This document shows, piece by piece, positions 52,497 through 63,450 of a stretch of 64,000 nt of DNA. This stretch comes from Streptomyces kanamyceticus (GTDB lineage: Bacteria; Actinomycetota; Actinomycetes; Streptomycetales; Streptomycetaceae): assembly GCF_008704495.1 (NCBI RefSeq), contig NZ_CP023699.1, positions 2,976,001 to 3,040,000 on the forward strand. The letters run 5' to 3'. The notes below the pieces were generated by a model. That model was given only the letters and a program-made list of their open reading frames with translations. It did no database searches and had not been told where the DNA came from. Position 1 is the stretch's first letter. Every line of letters begins with the position of its first letter. The position numbers and the translations under genes were made by a program.

Positions 52497-54431
52497 TCAG
52501 CTGTCCTTGGTCAGCCGCGTGACGCCCGCGACCCGGTACGCCTGTGCCTCCTCCAGCGTCTCGTTCTCCAGCAACGCCGCCGCCAGGTCGTCCAGTTGCC
52601 CGCGGTGCTCCCTGAGCTGGCGGCAGGCGCTCTCGTAGCACTCGTCGACGATCCGCCGCATCTCGCCGTCGATGGCGTCGAGGGTCTCCGGGGCGGCCGC
52701 GAGCCCGTAGGCCTGCTGGGCGTCGTTCGGGAGGGCCGAGAGGCGGCCGACGCGCTCGCTCATGCCCCAGCGGCCGACCATGCCGCGCGCGATGTTGGTG
52801 ACCTGTTCCAGGTCGTTCTCGGCGCCGGTGGTGATGACTCCGTAGACGACGTGTTCGGCGGCCATGCCTCCTAGGGCACCGATGATTCGGCCCCGAAGAT
52901 AATCCTCCGTGTAGGCGTACTTGTCGGAGTCCGGGGTCGAGAGGGTGACGCCCAGGGCCCGGCCGCGCGGCACGATCGTGATCTTGCGGACCGGGTCGGC
53001 ACCGGGCTGCAGCATCCCGAGCAGTGCGTGACCGCTCTCGTGGTAGGCCGTGCGCCTGCGCTCCTCCTCCGGCATGACCAGCGGCCGCTCGGCGCCCAGC
53101 TGCACCTTCTCCATGGCTTCGGAGAGGTCGGACTGCGTGACCTGTTTCTGCTTGCGCTTGACCGCGAGCAGGGCGGCCTCGTTGGCGAGGTTGGCGAGCT
53201 CGGCGCCGGTCATGCCCGGGGTCGTACGGGCGACCTGGGCGAGGTCGACGTCGTCGGCCAGCGGAATGGTGCGCGTATGGATCTTGAGGATGGCCTCGCG
53301 GCCGCCGCGGTCGGGGGGCGAGACGTTGACGACGCGGTCGAACCGTCCCGGCCTGGTGAGGGCGGGGTCGAGGATGTCGGCACGGTTGGTGGCGGCCAGC
53401 ACGATGACGCCCTCCGAGCCCGAGAAGCCGTCCATCTCGGTGAGGATCTGGTTCAGGGTCTGCTCGCGCTCGTCGTGCCCGCCCATGCCGCTGCCGCCGC
53501 CCCGCGCGCGCCCGATGGTGTCGATCTCGTCGATGAAGATGATCGAGGGGGCGACCTTGCGGGCCTCGGCGAAGAGTTCCCGTACGCGCGAGGCGCCGAC
53601 GCCCACGATCATCTCGATGAACTCCGAGGCGGAGGCCGAGAAGAAGGGCACGCCCGCCTCGCCCGCGACGGCGCGCGCGAGCAGCGTCTTGCCGGTGCCG
53701 GGCGGACCCGCGAGGAGCACACCGCGCGGCATCTTGGCGCCCATCGCGCGATAGGCGTCCGGGTTCTTGAGGAAGTCGACGACGTCGTTGAGCTCGCCCT
53801 CGACCTCGTCGATGCCCGCGACGTCCGCGAACGTCGTCCGCTTCGCGCCGGGCTCCAGCTCGACCGGCTTGGGCGGCGCCTTGCGCCCGAGCATGCCGCC
53901 ACCGCCGCCCATGCCCCCGCTCATCCGCCGGGCGATGAAGATCCAGAGCACGACGAGCAGCAGCATCGGGGCGAGCGAGATGAGCAGGTTGGAGAGGAAG
54001 CTGCGCTCCTGCACCACGGGCTCGGCGGTGACGGTGACCTTGTGCTTGGTCAGGTCGTCCCAGAGCTTGTCGTCGGCGAAGGCGGGACGCTGCGTCGTGA
54101 ACTTGGTGTAGTTCCCCTTGTCACCGTCCGGCTGCGGCTGCTCCTTCTTGAGCTGCCCCTGGATCGCGTCGCCCTTGGCGTAGATCTTCGTGACGTTGCC
54201 GGAGTCGACCTGCTTGCTGAACTCCGTGTACGAGATGGTCGGCTCGTCGCCGTCGTTGAAGAAGGACAGCACGAGGTTGGCGATGAGGTAGACGATGAGA
54301 GCCGTCAGGATCAGACTCCCCCAGCCGCCCGGCATCTTCTTCTTCGGCGGCGGCGTGGGCTCGGGCGGGGGCGCGCCCTCGGAGCGCCACGGCTGATCGG
54401 GCGCCTGGCGCGGCGGCACAGGGTTGCTCAT
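52497..54431 (-). CDS. ftsH: ATP-dependent zinc metalloprotease FtsH
   Basis: 644-residue membrane-anchored AAA+ protease degrading misfolded membrane and regulatory proteins. Transmembrane helices lie at ~38-57 and ~144-166 with an extracytoplasmic domain between. The AAA module has Walker A GPPGTGKT (242-249), Walker B IIFIDEID, and [21 protein letters not shown]. The protease domain has zinc motif HESGH at 464-468. The N-terminal Pro-rich 30 residues are unusual only in composition. ATG at 54431. Upstream lies a 16-bp perfect palindrome that may be an operator. Confidence 0.96.
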   Translation of the reverse strand: MSNPVPPRQAPDQPWRSEGAPPPEPTPPPKKKMPGGWGSLILTALIVYLIANLVLSFFNDGDEPTISYTEFSKQVDSGNVTKIYAKGDAIQGQLKKEQPQPDGDKGNYTKFTTQRPAFADDKLWDDLTKHKVTVTAEPVVQERSFLSNLLISLAPMLLLVVLWIFIARRMSGGMGGGGGMLGRKAPPKPVELEPGAKRTTFADVAGIDEVEGELNDVVDFLKNPDAYRAMGAKMPRGVLLAGPPGTGKTLLARAVAGEAGVPFFSASASEFIEMIVGVGASRVRELFAEARKVAPSIIFIDEIDTIGRARGGGSGMGGHDEREQTLNQILTEMDGFSGSEGVIVLAATNRADILDPALTRPGRFDRVVNVSPPDRGGREAILKIHTRTIPLADDVDLAQVARTTPGMTGAELANLANEAALLAVKRKQKQVTQSDLSEAMEKVQLGAERPLVMPEEERRRTAYHESGHALLGMLQPGADPVRKITIVPRGRALGVTLSTPDSDKYAYTEDYLRGRIIGALGGMAAEHVVYGVITTGAENDLEQVTNIARGMVGRWGMSERVGRLSALPNDAQQAYGLAAAPETLDAIDGEMRRIVDECYESACRQLREHRGQLDDLAAALLENETLEEAQAYRVAGVTRLTKDS

Positions 54432-54487
54432 ATTCGGACGTTACGTCACAAAATGCGGCAGGGCACCCGCTCCCGGAACGCACCAGA

Positions 54488-54511
54488 GGCGCCCCTCCGT
54501 AGAGGGACGCC
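54488..54511 (-). terminator. Hairpin after ffh
   Basis: GGCG-C-CCCTC and GAGGG-A-CGCC pair (4+5 bp with one mismatch, 4-nt loop) in the 125-bp ffh-ftsH gap, about 45 bp after the ffh stop. Confidence 0.5.
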
Positions 54512-54516
54512 CCGGA

Positions 54517-54532
54517 TCTCGTACGTACGAGA
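54517..54532. promoter_or_regulatory. 16-bp perfect palindrome upstream of ftsH
   Basis: TCTCGTACGTACGAGA is a perfect 16-bp palindrome about 86 bp upstream of the ftsH start. Symmetry and location suit a dimeric repressor site controlling ftsH. It is not the HspR or CtsR consensus. Confidence 0.45.
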
Positions 54533-54556
54533 GAAGGCTCGCGCGGCGGCGCGGAC

Positions 54557-56110
54557 TCAGCCCATGAACTTCTTGAACTCGTCCGGCAGCTCGAAGTCCT
54601 GCCCGGCCTGGCCGCCCGGGAGACCGAAGGCGCCACCGGGCTGACCGCCCTGCTCCCGGCGCGTGGCCTCCTCCTGCTCCTGCTGCTTGCGCTTCATCGG
54701 GTTGCCGGAGCGCTGCTTGCCCTTGGCCTGCTTCTGCTTCTTCTTCTGCTTGCCCGGACCGCCGCCCATGCCCGGCATCCCGGGCATACCCGGCATGCCG
54801 CCGCCCTGAGCCATGCGGGACATCATCTTCCGCGCCTCGAAGAACCGCTCCACCAGGTTCTTGACGGCGCTGACCTCGACGCCCGAGCCCTTGGCGATGC
54901 GCGCGCGCCGCGAGCCGTTGATGAGGGTCGGCTCCTGGCGCTCGCCCGGCGTCATCGACTTGATGATGGCGGCGGTGCGGTCGACGTCGCGCTCGTCGAG
55001 GTTGTTGATCTGGTCCTTGATCTGCCCCATGCCGGGCATCATCCCGAGCAGCTTGCTGATGCTGCCCATCTTCCTGACCTGCTCCATCTGGGCCAGGAAG
55101 TCGTCCAGCGTGAAGTCCTGCCCCTTCTTGGAGGCAAGCTTCGAGGCCATCTTCTCGGCCTCTTGCTGCGAGAAGGTCTGCTCGGCCTTCTCGATCAGCG
55201 TGAGCATGTCGCCCATGCCGAGGATGCGGGACGCCATGCGGTCCGGGTGGAACGCGTCGAACTCGTCCAGCTTCTCGCCGTTCGAGGCGAACATGATCTG
55301 GCGCCCGGTGACCTGCGCGATCGAGAGCGCGGCACCACCGCGGGCGTCACCGTCGAGCTTCGACAGGACCACGCCGTCGAAGCCGACGCCGTCCCGGAAG
55401 GCCTCGGCGGTGTTGACCGCGTCCTGACCGATCATCGCGTCGACGACGAACAGGACCTCGTCGGGGCTGACGGCGTCGCGGATGTCCGCGGCCTGCTGCA
55501 TCAGCTCCTGGTCGATGCCGAGGCGACCGGCGGTGTCGACGACCACGACGTCGTACTGCTTGGTCCTGGCGAACTCGATGGAGTCCTTGGCGACCTGCAC
55601 CGGGTCGCCGACGCCGTTGCCCGGCTGCGGGGCGTACACGCCGACGCCCGCGCGCTCGGCGACGACCGACAGCTGGTTGACGGCGTTGGGACGCTGCAGG
55701 TCGCACGCCACCAGGAGCGGCGAGTGGCCCTGCCCCTTCAGCCAGAGGCCGAGCTTGCCCGCGAGGGTCGTCTTACCGGCACCCTGCAGACCCGCGAGCA
55801 TGATGACCGTCGGCGCGGTCTTCGCGAACCGCAGGCGCCGGGTCTCGCCACCCAGAATGCCAATGAGCTCCTCATTGACGATCTTGATGACCTGCTGGGC
55901 GGGGTTGAGCGCCTGGGAGACCTCGGCGCCGGCCGCGCGCTCCTTGATCTGCTTGATGAAGGCGCGGACCACGGGCAGGGCGACGTCCGCCTCGAGCAGG
56001 GCGATGCGGATCTCGCGCGCCGTGGCGTCGATGTCCGCCTCGGACAGGCGGCCCTTGCCCCGGAGGTTCTTGAATGTCGCTGCGAGGCGGTCGGAGAGAG
56101 TATCGAACAC
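54557..56110 (-). CDS. ffh: Signal recognition particle protein Ffh
   Basis: 517-residue SRP54 GTPase that binds signal sequences and 4.5S RNA for cotranslational membrane targeting. The N domain (VFDTLSDRLAATFKNLRGKG...) is followed by the G domain with Walker A GLQGAGKTTLAGKL, VDTAGRLGID, and KLDGDARGG. The M domain has the Met-rich hydrophobic segments (KLLGMMPGMGQIKDQ, ARKMMSRMAQGG, GMPGMPGMPGM). GTG at 56110 is the start; long upstream in-frame reading (to 56860) is non-coding. The spacing of GAGG to this GTG is long (13 nt). Confidence 0.95.
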   Translation of the reverse strand: MFDTLSDRLAATFKNLRGKGRLSEADIDATAREIRIALLEADVALPVVRAFIKQIKERAAGAEVSQALNPAQQVIKIVNEELIGILGGETRRLRFAKTAPTVIMLAGLQGAGKTTLAGKLGLWLKGQGHSPLLVACDLQRPNAVNQLSVVAERAGVGVYAPQPGNGVGDPVQVAKDSIEFARTKQYDVVVVDTAGRLGIDQELMQQAADIRDAVSPDEVLFVVDAMIGQDAVNTAEAFRDGVGFDGVVLSKLDGDARGGAALSIAQVTGRQIMFASNGEKLDEFDAFHPDRMASRILGMGDMLTLIEKAEQTFSQQEAEKMASKLASKKGQDFTLDDFLAQMEQVRKMGSISKLLGMMPGMGQIKDQINNLDERDVDRTAAIIKSMTPGERQEPTLINGSRRARIAKGSGVEVSAVKNLVERFFEARKMMSRMAQGGGMPGMPGMPGMGGGPGKQKKKQKQAKGKQRSGNPMKRKQQEQEEATRREQGGQPGGAFGLPGGQAGQDFELPDEFKKFMG

Positions 56111-56333
56111 GGCGGTCGCGAATCCTCGGATCTGGGGGCGGGCTGACAGGTCGCCTTCCAGAGTATCTGCCACGTGCCAGTGCCTGGGGCTCTGGGCGGG
56201 ACTTCCCTTCCTCCGCACGGTTCCGCTCCACCTCGCCCCGGGGCGTACGCCCCCGTCCTGGCCCCTCCCCACCGTGGCCCAACCACTCCGGCACCGTGCC
56301 TCACGCCCCCGTAACCGCCCCTCGGGGCGGAGC

Positions 56334-56400
56334 ACCGACCCCGCCGCTTCGCGCCGGATACCTTTCCCACCCGCCCACCCGTATCTCCGCGACGGACCGT
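56334..56400 (-). repeat. Dispersed intergenic repeat, copy 2
   Basis: On the minus strand this reads CGGAGATACGGGTGGGCGGG (start), then TCCGGCGCGAAGCGGCGGGG, matching the copy at 21269-21326 over about 60 bp including a hairpin-forming end. It lies in the 760-bp ffh-glnD gap. Confidence 0.65.
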
Positions 56401-56432
56401 CCCTGTAGGAACAACCCGCCTCGGCTTCGGCT

Positions 56433-56550
56433 GTGGGGCGGGGCCGCGGCGGTATGTCCGTCCTCGCCGTCCCAGGCGCACCGCCACGGCTTGGGCACCT
56501 CGGAACGAGGCCCCCAGTGCTCCGGGCGGACATACCGCCACGTCCCCTCA
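56433..56550 (+). repeat. Palindromic intergenic element, copy A
   Basis: A ~118-bp element whose inner ends are the perfect 13-bp inverted repeat GGCGGTATGTCCG (56448-56460) and CGGACATACCGCC (56527-56539). Its flanks GGGGCGGGGCCGCGG and CACGTCCCCTC are shared with copy B at 56712-56830, which is in the opposite orientation. No ORF of convincing composition crosses it. Confidence 0.7.
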
Positions 56551-56711
56551 GACCGGACGGCGACTGCGGGCCCGCGCTGCTGTGGGCAATCGTGCCGCTG
56601 GGCGGCACGGGTGGGCACAGCCCCCGTCGCCGAGGAGCGAGGACGGGAGCACAAGCCACGGCGCGGGCGGGGGGACGGAACCCCCACCCGCCCGCAGCCG
56701 CGAACGCTCCC

Positions 56712-56830
56712 GAGGGGACGTGGGGGTATGTGCGAACGGAGCACAGTGGAGACCGAGGCAAGGAAGCAAGGCCAGTAGCTCCCGCCCCGGGATGGCGAGT
56801 ACGCACATACCCCCGCGGCCCCGCCCCCAA
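56712..56830 (-). repeat. Palindromic intergenic element, copy B (inverted)
   Basis: On the minus strand the order is the same as in copy A: GGGGCGGGGCCGCGG, GGGGGTATGTGCG (complement of 56802-56814), a ~65-bp interior, CGCACATACCCCC (complement of 56722-56734), CACGTCCCCTC. Relative to copy A two stem base pairs are changed on both sides (C-G to G-C), so pairing is conserved. It begins 41 bp downstream of the corrected end of glnD. Confidence 0.7.
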
Positions 56831-56870
56831 GACGAAAACAAGGCGCAGACCCCAGCCCAAGGCAACCCGC

Positions 56871-59385
56871 TCAGGCTCTCAACGCCCCCTCCACCCCCGA
56901 GCCACCCCCACAGCCCGCTCCCCCTCCAACGGCCCCCATCAACCCCCGTCACATAAAACGCATCCACCGCATTGGCCCCAAGCGTCGACACATGCGCACT
57001 CCGCACCACCACCCCCGCCCCCTCCAACGCCCGCCCGATCCGATGCAGCAGCCCCGGCGCGTCCTGGGCCCGCACCTCGATCACCGTCGCGAGCCGCGAC
57101 CCCGCCGACGCCACCGTCACCCGCGCCGCCGGCGCCTGCGTCACCGTCCCCCGCCGCCGCGGATACGCCGCGTCCCGCTCCGCAAGGCGCGCCGCGATGT
57201 CCAGCGACCCGTCGAGCGCCCGCACCAGATCCGCCCGCAACCGAGCCGCCTGCGGCAACGACCCGTACTCGGCGGCGACCCGCCAGTTCAGCAACAGCAC
57301 ACCACCCCCACCCGCACCCCCCTCGGCTCCCGAGGCCCCCGAGGCCCCCGAGGCCCCGACCGGCGACGCCACCCCCCGAAGCTCCGCGGTCCGCACGGCC
57401 AGCCGGTGCAACGCGAGCACCCCGGCCACAGCGGAGAGAACCCCGTCCTGCTCCGGCACGGCGATCAGCAACTCCACGCCCAACGGCTCCGCTGCCGCCG
57501 CCCCCGCGGCCCCCTCCGTCCGGGCCCGCAACGCCAGCACCGGCCCGCCCGTCCGCACCGCCTCCACCGCGAGCCGCTCCTGCTCGGCCGTCGGCGCCAC
57601 GTCCACCGGCTCCGCGGGCTCGTCCCCGCAGAGCAGGGCCCCGACCCGCTTCACCAGATCGCCGACGAGCGCCCCCCGCCACGCGGACCACGCCGCGGGC
57701 CCGGTCGCGAGCGCGTCCGCCTCGGTCAGGGCGTGCAGCAGTTCCAGCGTCCCCACGGACCCGACCACGTCCGCGACCCCCCGCACCGTCGCGGGATCGT
57801 CGAGGTCCCGCCGCGTGGCGGTCTCCACGAGAAGCAGGTGGTGCCGCACGAGACACGCCACGACCGCCACGTCGCCCGGGTCGAACCCGACCCGCGCGGC
57901 GACATCGCGGGCGATGATCTCCCCGGCCACGGAGTGGTCCCCGGGCCACCCCTTCCCGATGTCGTGCAGCAGCGCCGCGACCAACAACAGATCGGGCCGC
58001 CCCACCCGCCGGGTGAGCTCCGCGGCCCGCACCGCCGTCTCCACCAGATGCCGGTCGACCGTCCACGTGTGGACGGCGTTCCGCTGGGGACGGCACCGCA
58101 CCCGCTCCCAGTCCGGCAGCAGCCGCGTGATGAGCCCCTCGGCCTCCAGCGCCTCCCACACGTCCACGGTGGGCCGCCCCGCGCCGAGCAGCGTCACGAG
58201 CTGCTCCCGCGCCTCGGCGGGCCACGGCGTGGGCAGCGGCCCTGCCGAGGCCGCGAGCCGCCGCACCGCGTGCAGGGACAGGGGGAGCCCGGCCTGCGCG
58301 GCGGCCGCGGCGGCCCGCAGCGGAAGCACGGGGTCCCTTTCGGGCCTGGCGGTCCGCGCGAGGACGGCCTCCCCTTCGTGCTCCACGACGCCCTCGGCCA
58401 GCGGCGACCGCTCGGCGGCGAGGGCCCCGCGACCGCCGAGCGCGGCCCCGCGCCCGCCGAGCATGGCCCGCAGCCGCGGCCTGGCGCCCCGCGCCCTGAG
58501 CACCCGCCCGACCTCGCGCCAGGTGACATCACTGGCGTACGACACGACGCGCGCGGACTCGTACACCTGACGCAGCAGCGTGTCCGCGTCGAGCAGCCCG
58601 AGTTCGGCGGCGACCTGGTCCTGCTCCTGGAGGGCCAGCCGGTCGGTGGCCCGGCCCGTGGCGAGGTGCAGCGCGTCGCGCACGTCGAGGAGCCGGCGCC
58701 GCGCGTCGTCGAGCCCTTCGCGAGGCGCGTCGGCGAGCCAGGAGGCGGCGACGGCGCGCAGCGCGGTGACGTCCCGCAGCCCGCCCCTCGCCTCCTTCAG
58801 GTCGGGTTCGAGGAGGTGGCCCAACTCGCCCTGCCGCTCGGCCCGTTCCTCACACAGTTCGCGCAGCTCGGGCAGTCGCTTGGGGGCCTGGTTGCGCCAG
58901 TCGGCGAGGACGGCGGTGCGCAGCCCCGCGGTGAGGCCCTGGTCCCCCGCGACATGCCGCGCGTCGAGGAGCCCGAGGTGCACCTTGAGGTCGTCGCCCG
59001 CGGTCCTGCGCGCCTCACCGGGCGTACGGACGGAGTGGTCGAGGGCGAGCCCGAGGTCCCAGACGGGGTACCAGAGGCGGTCCGCGAGGGCGGCGATCAG
59101 CGCGCCGTCCGCGCTCCCGTCGTGCAGGAGCAGCAGGTCGAGATCGCTGCGCGGGGAGAGTTCACCGCGCCCGTAGCCGCCGACGGCGACCAGGGAGACG
59201 CCCCGGGGCACCTCGGCCGCGGTGAAGAGACCGGTCAGCCACTCGTCCGTGAGGTCGGCGAGGGCGGCACGGCGCGGCGGCCCGGACCGCGCCCCCTCGT
59301 GGAGGAGCCGCAGCCGGGCCGCCGCGTAGCCGCTGGGTCCGGAGTCTTCCGCTTCCGATTCGGTTCGTACGTCCACACGCGTCAC
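56871..59385 (-). CDS. glnD: [Protein-PII] uridylyl/adenylyltransferase GlnD, 3' end frameshifted in this sequence
   Basis: GlnD modifies and demodifies the PII protein in response to nitrogen status. Order: nucleotidyltransferase (VGGYGRGELSPRSDLDLLLLHD, ~67-88), HD domain (LLHDIGKGWPGDHS) and two C-terminal ACT domains. GTG at 59385 follows AGGAGCTG. The frame is intact to DAFYVTGVDGG, then runs on ~150 codons into low-complexity sequence. Adding one G to each of two G5 runs (after GAT at about 56931-56935 and after CTC at about 56898-56902) gives the normal ending PLEGERAVGVARGVEGALRA with stop at 56871-56873 and a total of about 838 residues, normal for the family. Either the sequence has two homopolymer errors or the strain's GlnD tail is altered. 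Coordinates given are for the corrected reading. Confidence 0.9.
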
Positions 59386-59475
59386 CCAGCAGCTCCTGTT
59401 CAGTCCAGCTCAGTCACGTTCGACCCCACCCGACCCCCGCCCGGTCCCACCGCCCCGACGCCCCGCCTCACCGGC

Positions 59476-61344
<1,869 letters not shown>

Positions 61345-61503
61345 TTACGCGGCCATGAACTGCCGGGTCGGCGGGGGCGGGATTTCCTACCCTGCGCACG
61401 GCACGAGAACCGGCCGCGGCGGCCATCCGACTGACCTGGCGTGGGGGAGCCGAGTCGGGCTGTTCGGGATGGCTGCCGCGGCCGGAGCCGGTCGTGCCGG
61501 TGC

Positions 61504-62955
61504 TCAGACCGCCTCCGCGGTCTCCGGCATCTCGATGGCGAGCCGCTCGGTGATCTCCAGGACCTCGCCGACGTCTCCGAAGTCCCGCACGGCCGTGTCG
61601 ACGGTCTTGCGCAGCCGGGTGTTCACCCGCTCCGAGCGGACCTTCTTGGCGATGTCCAGGGCCTGCCCCGCGAGCACCGTGCTCTGCTCGGGCTCGCGCT
61701 GGAGCAGGTGGACGGTGGCCTTGCCGATGAGGTTCAGGGCGTACGAACGCTGGTGCTCGACGTCCTTGCCGAAGAGCTCGACGGCACGGTCCATGACGGG
61801 TTCGGCGAGCGAGGCGTACGTCGGGCTGCGGCCCGCCACGTAGGCCAGGTCGCGGTACGAGTGGGCGTTCTCGCCGTTCAGCTCGGCCTCGGAGAAGAAG
61901 CGGATCCAGTCCGGCTCGGGCTCGTCGAACTCCAGGGCGTCGGCGAAGGTGTCCTCGGCCATCCGCACGGCCCGCTTGCACTTGCCCGGCTGGCCCATGC
62001 TGGCGTAGGCGCGGGCCTCCATCGCATACAGCATCGCCTGGGTGCGCGGGCTCGCGCAGTCACGGCTGCCGTACTGCGCGAGGTGGATGAGTTCCAGGGC
62101 GTCGTCGGGCCGCCCGAGGTGGATCATCTGGCGGCTCATGCTGGAAAGGATGTACGAACCGAGGGACTTCTCGCCCGCTTCCTTGGCGGCGTGCAGGGCG
62201 AGGACGAAGTACTTCTGGGCGGTGGGCTGCAGGCCCACGTCGTAGCTCATCCAGCCGGCAAGTTCGGCCAGTTCGCCCGCGACCTTGAACAGGCGACGGG
62301 ATGTGGCTTCGGGCTGGGGCTCCTGCAACAGGTCCGTCACTTCGTGCAGTTGACCGACGACGGCCTTGCGCCGGAGCCCTCCCCCGCATTGGGCGTCCCA
62401 CTGGCGGAACATCACCGTGGTGGATTCGAGCAGGTCCAGTTCGGGCTTGGAGAGCCGGGCCGGGCGGCGCGACACGGCGGCGGGCTCGGGATCCTCGGGC
62501 GGCGTCGACGGGGTGGGCACCAGCCAGCGCTGCATGGGCTCGATCAGGGCGGGGCCCGCGGAGAGCGCGAGCGAGGTGCCGAGGAAGCCCCGGCGCGCCA
62601 GCATCAGGTCGCTGCGCGAGAACTCGCTGATGAGTGCGACGGTCTGCGGCCCCGTCCAGGGCAGGTCGACCCCGGAGGAGGCGGGCGTGCGGTGCGCGGC
62701 GCGCAGCCCCAGGTCCTCGACGGCGACGACGCAGCCGAACCGCTCGGAGAACAGTTCGGACAGGATGCGCGGGATCGGCTCGCGCGGGTTCTCGCCGTCG
62801 AGCCAGCGGCGCACCCGCGAGGTGTCCGTCGAGATGTGATGGGCACCCAACTGCCGCGCCCTGCGGTTGACTTGGCGCGCGAGCTCGCCCTTCGACCAGC
62901 CGCTGCGCACGAACCAGGATGTGAGCATCTCATTGGGGCGCTTCTCAGCGTTCAT
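61504..62955 (-). CDS. nsdA: NsdA-type regulator (N-terminal HTH-like region plus TPR-like repeats)
   Basis: 483-residue protein. Its N-terminal ~70 residues (LTSWFVRSGWSKGELARQVN, TDTSRVRRWLDGENPREPIP) resemble a helix-turn-helix. The C-terminal ~330 residues are helical TPR-like repeats (LALHAAKEAGEKSLGSYILS, AMLYAMEARAYASMGQPGK). In S. coelicolor the gene next to amtB is nsdA, a negative regulator of sporulation and antibiotic production; domain layout and position match. ATG at 62955 follows GGCGGAGGCGG; 69 upstream in-frame codons are not needed. The protein partner or DNA target is unknown. Confidence 0.88.
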   Translation of the reverse strand: MNAEKRPNEMLTSWFVRSGWSKGELARQVNRRARQLGAHHISTDTSRVRRWLDGENPREPIPRILSELFSERFGCVVAVEDLGLRAAHRTPASSGVDLPWTGPQTVALISEFSRSDLMLARRGFLGTSLALSAGPALIEPMQRWLVPTPSTPPEDPEPAAVSRRPARLSKPELDLLESTTVMFRQWDAQCGGGLRRKAVVGQLHEVTDLLQEPQPEATSRRLFKVAGELAELAGWMSYDVGLQPTAQKYFVLALHAAKEAGEKSLGSYILSSMSRQMIHLGRPDDALELIHLAQYGSRDCASPRTQAMLYAMEARAYASMGQPGKCKRAVRMAEDTFADALEFDEPEPDWIRFFSEAELNGENAHSYRDLAYVAGRSPTYASLAEPVMDRAVELFGKDVEHQRSYALNLIGKATVHLLQREPEQSTVLAGQALDIAKKVRSERVNTRLRKTVDTAVRDFGDVGEVLEITERLAIEMPETAEAV

Positions 62956-63450
62956 ACCGCCTCCGCCATTGCCGCCCACTGGAACGCCCCCATCCTTCAA
63001 GACATCTGTGCGCTGTCCGCGCCGCGCTGTCCACGCCTGTGCACTGCCCATCGGCCGCGCATCGTCCACGCCAAGCCCTAACAGAATGCCGCTACTTACG
63101 GCCGTCCGTCCGGTGAATGTCACCCATCGAACAGGAAACCGACTTGCCTCCGGCATACCCACGGGTGCTCGAACTCCCGGGGCCGTGCACTGAAAGTAAT
63201 CCTACGATCACCCCTCCGGCGAGGGCGATTACGGAAACGCCACCATTCGCCACCCCTTCGAATGAACTCCCCTGCCGCTACAAGCGATTCACTTGACAGG
63301 GGACGACAGAAAGTGGGCGGAGCGGAGTGCGCCGGGGCGCATGACACCGGGCGCACCACCCGTGAGACCACCGGGCGCCGTCGCGAAAGCAGAGGGTCAC
63401 GATCCGATTCCGTCACGTAACCGCGGTGCGTTCGACCCGTTGGAGGGGGC
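62956..63450. other. 495-bp divergent intergenic region nsdA / primase-like
   Basis: No gene or stable hairpin stands out. The middle (63180-63300) is clearly less GC-rich than neighbours and must carry both divergent promoters. A TTGACA at 63294-63299 points rightward, but no convincing -10 hexamer lies 16-19 bp downstream, so I make no promoter call. Confidence 0.5.

Noticed and set aside
56301..56860. Long open frames on both strands between ffh and glnD
   Set aside because: Composition is low-complexity Arg/Pro/Gly and the frames only extend ffh or glnD readings; the area is explained by repeats and hairpins.
63294..63330. TTGACA as a -35 box upstream of the primase-like gene
   Set aside because: No acceptable -10 hexamer at 16-19 bp spacing; chance occurrence cannot be excluded.
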